Below are positions 29,098-35,190 of a DNA stretch of 35,190 bases, one piece after another. The stretch's first letter is position 1. Every line of letters begins with the position of its first letter. The notes under the pieces were generated by a model. The model was not told the origin of the DNA. It saw only the letters and a list, made by a program, of their open reading frames with translations, and made no database searches. Source of the DNA: Haplosporangium gracile (Eukaryota; Mortierellomycota; Mortierellomycetes; Mortierellales; Mortierellaceae). The position numbers were made by a program, and so were the translations under genes. The stretch covers positions 1 through 35,190 of the forward strand of contig JAAAUF010000412.1 of assembly GCA_015499985.1 (NCBI GenBank), written 5' to 3'.

Positions 29098-32000
29098 ATG
29101 GACCATCTTGAGGCAGCAGCACTTGCAGCTGCCCCCAGCACCATTGCCTCTATCGCCAATCCCGATATCAAGATCAACTCGCTCGACTCTTCCCAAATCT
29201 CTGGAAGCTTTCATGATGAGGCCTCTCTGAAGGAATCCTTGGCCCGATCTCAATCTGATACCCTCAATAGCCTAAAAATTTCTATCGATCTTCAGTCAGG
29301 TAACGGCGCGACCCTAATGGCTGAGTGTTCAGTTGCCACCTTTTCTCTTCTTCCTTTCTTTCGTCTCTTTCCTTTCAGAAACATATGCCCACGCGCTCTT
29401 AGAAAGAAAAAATATTCTCCGCCTTCCTTTTCTATTCTTTTTCTTCCTGCTTTTCACATACTTTCATCCTTTCATGACTACGGCACATTCACACACCAAC
29501 GGAGGTTTAAAAAAAATTAAGCGTGCATACAAAAAATGAAGAGAGAGTAGGCAGAGGGGACGAACAAGGCGGGGAGATAAGGATAGCAGTTGAAAAAGAT
29601 GTACATGTGCATGATGCCCTTTCTCTATGTATCTGCGTGTTTTGATGTAGGATGTGTACAAAGAGCTGTCGACAGGTAACATGAGCAAGCGCGCCAAGAG
29701 GCGGGCCAACAAACAAACGGACAAACAAACAAACAAACAAACAAAAGAAATGACAAAATGAGAGGGTGAGAAAAAGAGAGACGAAGTGGATGATGACCCA
29801 CGTACTCATGCATCCATCCGCATTCTAACAAATAAATTACAATAGAGATGGCTGTTATTATTATTTTGCTTCTTCTTTTCTCATCCCTTCCTCTTCTTCC
29901 TTCCCTCCTTCCCTTCACTTCGTCCTCTTTTCTCCCCACTCGTTCTCTTCTCCTTCGTCCTTCTTTCTTTCTTTCCATCCATTCTTCCTTCCTTACTTCC
30001 TCTTTACCCCTCTCCAACATTCATTTATCCATGCCGCCATCATAACCATCAAACCCTACCAACTGTCTTTACCTTCCTCACTGCTCTCGCATACATTCAT
30101 TTTCCATCTGTACGTCCTCGAAAACACGTCGCTCCTGCTCTTCTCAACCATTCCCCTGCTTCTTTCTTCCCTGACCGAATACCCTCCCCACATCGGCCGC
30201 ATCACAGCAAAATTCATATCCCCTTCTCCTTCTCTTCTTCTTTCCTTCGCCTCTTCTTCCTTCCTCCGCCTACAAATAGTAGTATCTAACACCCCCATTT
30301 TTCTCCGCTTTTTCCCCTCGCTTCCTTTCATTTTTCTTTTCCCTTCTTTACATTGCAAGCTTCGTTTATTAGACATGATCACCATCGCGGTTGATATCGT
30401 CGATATTGTCCCTTCATTTGTTTCTTTCTATCTCATATCCCTTCGAATTCGATTCACCTCCCCGGCTCACCTTGAACCCAAAACTTGCTGTGTTGATTCC
30501 CTTTTTTTTCCAATCTACATCACACCTCACCTCTTTTTCCTAGCTTTCACACGCTTCACCTTTCGCCGTGTTTTGTTCTTTCTCTTTCTTTCAAAGAGGA
30601 GCTACCATTATTTCGGTGTTATTAATGGGCTTTCACTCTTGACTCCCGCCACTGTTGGGAACTGGTACAACAAGAGAAATGAGTCAGGAATGCGCTCCGA
30701 AGCGAGCTCATGATGCTCACTTTTGCAGAAACATACACAAACAAATCCCCTTTTGAGGAAAAGAGATTCTTTCAGAGCGGGGGTAATAGGAGTTTAAGAA
30801 AAAAAAAGTGTATTGTTGTTTATTTTCAATTCCGATACAATAAGATGTGGTTTACAGGCAAGGCGACGATCTCCTTGGGTCGAATGCATAAGCCTCTTTG
30901 TTGTCGACCCTGTTTTTTCATTTTTTTTTATCCAAAAAAAACCATCGACGGACCAAGTGACTTTATTTTAGTTGTGCAACTTCCGTGCTAACGTTTTTTT
31001 CTTTGTGTTTGTTTTTTCTTGCACTTCCCGACCTTTTTTTAATTTTCCTCTCTCTTCTTTCCTTCTTCTTTTCCCTCTCCGCCTTCCTACAGGTTTGACA
31101 GCACCAAGTCCAGGGCAAAAAGTCAGACGAGGTTCCTTGGCCGTCCGTCACCGATCCCCTCACGCCTCTCAAGAGCGCTATATGCCTTATAGTGCCACCT
31201 CTTCCCGCTCACCTCGTTCACCACTCTCTTCACAGGCATCGACATCCCCTTTCCTTGTTCACTCTCCTCCGCCACCTATCTCCCCCAGCTCCACCGACAA
31301 CTTTTTGTCCGCACCGCCATTGTTCTCGTCTCCCTCGTACGCCTTCCATAACGTGCTCTTGTTCGGCTCACCCTCCGTCCAATCAGGTCCAGCAAGGTCT
31401 CCTCCACACTTCCAAGCATCCAACCGGCAGGAACAACACACGCTACAACGACAACAACAACAACAGGAACAGGCATCCTTTGGTCGTCACGTCCATCGCC
31501 ACAACTCCAACGAAGGCGTTTTCGCGTCAGAGAGTTGGGCAGGGCGCAGCATAACTTCAGAATCCTTCGCAAGGTCGCCATCCTCCTACCCACAATCATC
31601 CCACTTTCCTCCTTCCTGGTCTTTGCCTCAAAGACAAGCGTCATACCACGACCACCCTATTTCCCATCCCGACAACGAATACCCTCGCCCTCGCCAACAC
31701 GAACAACATCTACATCGTCACCATCCTGCTTCTCAGCACCACCCATTGACTTTGAGCGACCGACAAGGGGCTGGGCGTAACACTAGAATGTCACAGGATC
31801 ATCCAGAGCGCATTGGATACCAGCGAGAGGACAAGAGCACTAGTCAACAGCAGAAGCAACAGCGCCATCTTCACCATTCGCATCAGCAGCATCATCACCA
31901 CCAACACCAGACACAGCATTCACAACATCAGGCGCGTTCCGGTAGACCACAGGATCGGTACCAAGAACCTTACTCAGAACACCCAGTTGATCGAGTCCCT

Positions 32001-33922
32001 CAGTATTTCCATGCATCGAACACTTCGCAGGCTCCGACCAGCATGCGTATCCACCCCAGTTCGGCGTCGTCAGCAGCGCGTAATGCATGTGCACCATTTT
32101 TCCAACCGGGGCATCGGTCCTCGCGTCATACTCACTCCCACGGGCAGGACCATCACTCACAGCAGCAGGAGCAGCAGCATGCGTATGCCTCGCAACCTAC
32201 CCTCCACCACTCTATGACATCCGAGCATGCAGAGCGCACCTCGGTTTCATCACATGTCAATGCAGACGAGCCATTCTCGTCGAGTCGCGGAACTCCGTAT
32301 GGAGTTTCAAGGACCTCATCGTCTTCACACCTGCCGCCCCATTCCTCCTTATCTACAGTATCGTCGTTATCATCGTCGGCCTCAGCAGCTGAAGGGTCAG
32401 TCGTTCGGTCCGTTCCTGCAGAACCAATCACATCGCCCGCGACGGTGGCGACCACAGCATCAGGCGAGATCAAGATGACGCGCAGGAGGCGTCGACCCAA
32501 CGAGTCCTACTCGACCATCATCATCAAGGCTATTCGCAACTCTCCCTTACAGCGACTGAAGCTCTCAGAGATTTATGATTATGTCAGTCGCGAAATCCCC
32601 ACCATGGATGGTAACGACAAGGGTTGGCAGGTATGCGTTATGCTTTGTTCTTTTGCTTTTTTGCTTTGCTCAGTTTCCCGTTCTCCGCTTTGGTAATCTT
32701 TTTTTTTTTTTTTTTTCTCGCGCACATGCCTCCTTCTTTCCCTTCTCTCATCCTGCCCCTGCTCCTTGGACTATCAGAATAACTCCAGATTAATTCTCCT
32801 TATGCTTCTTTTTCATTCTCTTAGAACACGGTCCGTCATAACCTCAGCCACAACAAGTGCTTCCGCCGGATTGTTATTAAGGACGAGGACCTGCCCTCAG
32901 AATCGGCCGATGAAGATGACGGTGATTCAAAGCCCAGCACTGTACCGTCTTCCAAGCAGGCCAAGCGTGGCAAGCGAGGGTGCTGGGTCTTGGTTCCCGA
33001 GAATCTGGGTGAATCCATGTCCTCATCTCGACCCAAGAAGAGCTCGACCGACCAAAGGCAGAGTCCAGGGGCACCAGGAGCTGGAAGCGGTGGTTCAATG
33101 TCGTCGACCAGCCCAAAAAGGCGTCATCACACTGCTGGCACTTTAGGAGAAGTGACCATACCCGAGACGACGATGAGTTCAGCAGGAAGAGTCCACCTAT
33201 CGCCCCAGTTGTCGAAGGATTATGCGCTTTCCCACCCATATTCGGGCGTGATGGACATTGACCGTAATGTGGCCTCGATGGTGATTGCAGAACAACAACT
33301 CCATCAGTCGGGACGTCACCATGGTCTTCACATACACTCTTCTCAGTACGCTCCTCCCCACTCTCACTCTCGTCAGCATCCTCACTATTCATCTCAATCG
33401 AGTTATCCACATCCGCACCACCAACAGCAGCAGCAGCAACACCACCACCAGGCCTCGTTCCCATACCTCCCACCTCACTACACTTCATCCTCTTTGTCGC
33501 CATCGGTGGCGATAGTGAACCAACCAGGACCTTCCAGTGTCGCCCTTCAGCCCTTTACTCCCGCTACCCACCTAGGTCAACATGACTATAACAGCAGTGG
33601 AGACGAGAAGGATCACGACAGTGAGAGCGAAGATGACGATCAGAGCGATCACTCTGTTCTGTCAGCCGATCGCGAAAATGATGATGACGACTATGAAGAA
33701 GACGAGACCATGGACGTAATGGAGAATGACTCTGTTTCGCACTCTTCCTCCTCTCGTCAGTCCCGCACCCGTTCTCCTTCAGCCTCGTCCTTGTCTGCAA
33801 CCCCGGCACCTATGGAAATCGAGGAGACGGATGGTGGAAACGGTGGATTGCCGTCTTCGTCCTCGCCAACCACCGATCGTCGTCGTCGTCCTGGCATGTC
33901 GATCCAAAACATGCTCAACTGA
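29098..33922 (+). CDS. forkhead (winged-helix) transcription factor
   Basis: Sequence-specific nuclear DNA-binding regulator. Exons: 29098-29299, 31093-32630 and 32825-33922; CDS 2838 nt, 945 aa. Exon 1 (67 codons, starts MDHLEAAALAAAPSTIASIA) joins in phase 1 over a 1793-nt intron; it is plausible but the weakest join. The forkhead domain covers about residues 534-640: PNESYSTIIIKAIRNSPLQR, then LKLSEIYDYVSREIP, DKGWQ, then the recognition helix NTVRHNLSHNKCF across the last intron, and CWVLVPENL in the wing. An acidic/Ser-rich insertion of about 30 residues (from Glu600) splits the usual wing. The rest is disordered: His/Gln/Ser-rich before the domain, and after it a His/Gln stretch, a long acidic tract (residues near 860-900) and an Arg/Pro/Ser tail ending RPGMSIQNMLN. 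Its targets are not readable; fungal forkheads control cell cycle, meiosis or ribosomal genes. Confidence 0.93.
29300..31092 (+). other. long first intron of the forkhead gene (1793 nt)
   Basis: Donor GTAACG, acceptor CCTACAG. It includes an AAAC repeat (29708-29745) and a strongly pyrimidine-rich plus strand from 29860 to 30360, like the promoter regions here. This raises the possibility of an internal promoter for a shorter transcript. No internal exon is convincing. Confidence 0.5.
29708..29745. repeat. AAAC microsatellite
   Basis: Tandem ACAA units with one ACGG interruption, within the first forkhead intron. Confidence 0.85.
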
Positions 33923-35190
33923 GGCTTCTCTCGCTAGCTCCTAGTAAAAATTTCCTTCTTTCCTGCTTGCCCCATATTATCCCTTACCCTCTTACTTTTG
34001 ATACGAGCCACACGCACACAAAAAAAATCGATTGACACCTCCTACAGCCCTATTTCATTGTATAATAGCCCTTTTCTTTCCTTTCCTTAACACCTCCTCG
34101 CCTTCCCTCCCTCTAATTTCTTCCATTAAAAAAAAAGAATAAGGCATAAAGTGAGCAAAAGTTGAGATGCATACATACACATGTACAGTACATATCTACA
34201 CCCAGATTAATTGAGAACCAAAATAATGGTGGATTGCTCACAGGCCCTTGAACAAAACCGTTGATTGTTATATTATGTCTTTCTCCTTTTTTTTCTTCTC
34301 AAAGTGCAAGACTTTGATTACCTTTTTTTCGAGGATGATGCTAAAAAATCCCTCACGCGGGATGACACATCGCCCTGATTGTGATTATAAAAATATATAG
34401 GCAAGGATGTGTGTGTGTGTGTGTGTTGTTAATAAGATATAGGACAAATGGCGGAGAAAATAGGCGAATTATGGCTATTGCAAACTCCTCCTTATTTCCT
34501 ATCATCCTTTTCCCTCTGTAGTCCCTTGTATCTGTTCATTGATGAAACGTCTTTGTAAAAAGATTTGTTGTTTGAGGACTAAGAGAATGGCTATTGAAGA
34601 ATGAAGAGCAGCAGGGAAGGTAAGGAGAAAAAAAAACGATGAAGAGGTAGTGTGGTTCTGCCCATCCTTTTCTACTCTCCACCTACCATATGTCACCGAT
34701 CCTTACACCTCTTGCTATATCCTCTTTTTCATCTAGAGCTAAACCCACCAAGTGTACGCCACCAAAAAAAAATGATTAGTAATCATAAACTTCATAAAAA
34801 AATATGTCATAATTGGCTACTGAACAATCCGCACGGACCAATTTCGAAATATTTTGTTCTTTCGATCTATTGTTTTTTTTGTTCTGTCGATCACTCTTCT
34901 CAGGCGTTCAACCCCACATTCCCCTCCTCATCCATCTCCGACAGAGATGAACCAAAAAGAACAAACAGCACCACGATCACGACCTCAAACTGACAAATAA
35001 CGCAAGTCCGTAACGTTGAAATGAAGCAAAGAATGATTTTTTTTGGTTTTTTAATATTCAGGTGGTAATTTTTTTGCTAAATGCTTTTGAGTCAAGGAAG
35101 TTTGTTTTTTTTTGTTGGGTGGAATCGAAACTAACTAAATGGAAAGGAGACTACTGCTTTTTTTATAGTAACAGAAACTGTGTGTGTGTG
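33923..35190. other. forkhead 3' flank, no gene seen
   Basis: Contains the forkhead 3' UTR and AT-rich intergenic DNA. A TG repeat lies at 34408-34426 and another begins at 35180 and runs to the window edge. A plus-strand frame at 34652-34993 has no recognisable motif. Confidence 0.6.
34408..34426. repeat. TG microsatellite
   Basis: About nine TG units; a second TG repeat is cut by the window end at 35180-35190. Confidence 0.9.

Noticed and set aside
1..35190. tRNA, rRNA, CRISPR arrays, telomere repeats, biosynthetic or defence cluster
   Set aside because: No tRNA B-box or cloverleaf, no rRNA-like conserved core, no spaced direct repeats and no TTAGGG arrays were seen. The genes are unrelated housekeeping or regulatory functions, so I do not claim a novel multi-gene system.

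Overview
This is nuclear DNA from a filamentous-type fungus. The genes are split by GT-AG introns, mostly 100-270 nt, several with CTAAC branch-point-like motifs. Intergenic DNA is full of polypyrimidine tracts and microsatellites, and a run of 10 Ns at 23556-23565 marks an assembly gap. Intron density, low-complexity protein insertions and the gene set fit an early-diverging fungus (Mucoromycota, Mortierella-like). That placement is inference; no marker gene in the window settles it.

Layout. Six of the seven genes below can be assigned to known families by assembling exons whose phases close exactly. (1) 548-2301, minus: malate dehydrogenase, 330 aa, ending in the peroxisomal signal AKL. (2) 4212-5954, minus: protein phosphatase 4 catalytic subunit, 310 aa, 7 exons. 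(3) 6239-7535: a decayed Mutator-like transposase (minus), with a 64-bp Tc1/mariner-type foldback element sitting in what appears to have been its stop codon. (4) 8378-10464, plus: alkaline ceramidase, which appears to need a 3-nt micro-exon. (5) 10521-12491, minus: 656-aa low-complexity protein with an RE/RD repeat, not assigned to a family. (6) 14052-19259, plus: TBC-domain Rab GAP, 1001 aa. (7) 19995-22848, plus: mitochondrial PDK/BCKDK-family protein kinase, 713 aa. (8) 29098-33922, plus: forkhead transcription factor, 945 aa. The 6.2 kb between genes 7 and 8 and the last 1.3 kb hold no recognisable gene, except one weak two-exon candidate at 27603-27885 (minus).

The genes are ordinary cellular functions (peroxisomal redox, PP4 signalling, sphingolipid turnover, Rab GTPase control, control of a mitochondrial dehydrogenase complex, transcription). 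They do not form a cluster or pathway, and I see no defence system, biosynthetic cluster or other novel multi-gene system. The most interesting signals are small: the micro-exon, the nested transposon at a stop codon, C-to-T-type decay of the transposase, an in-frame stop-free intron and a missing H-box histidine in the kinase, a His-His replacement in the PP4 active-site loop, and an insertion in the forkhead wing.
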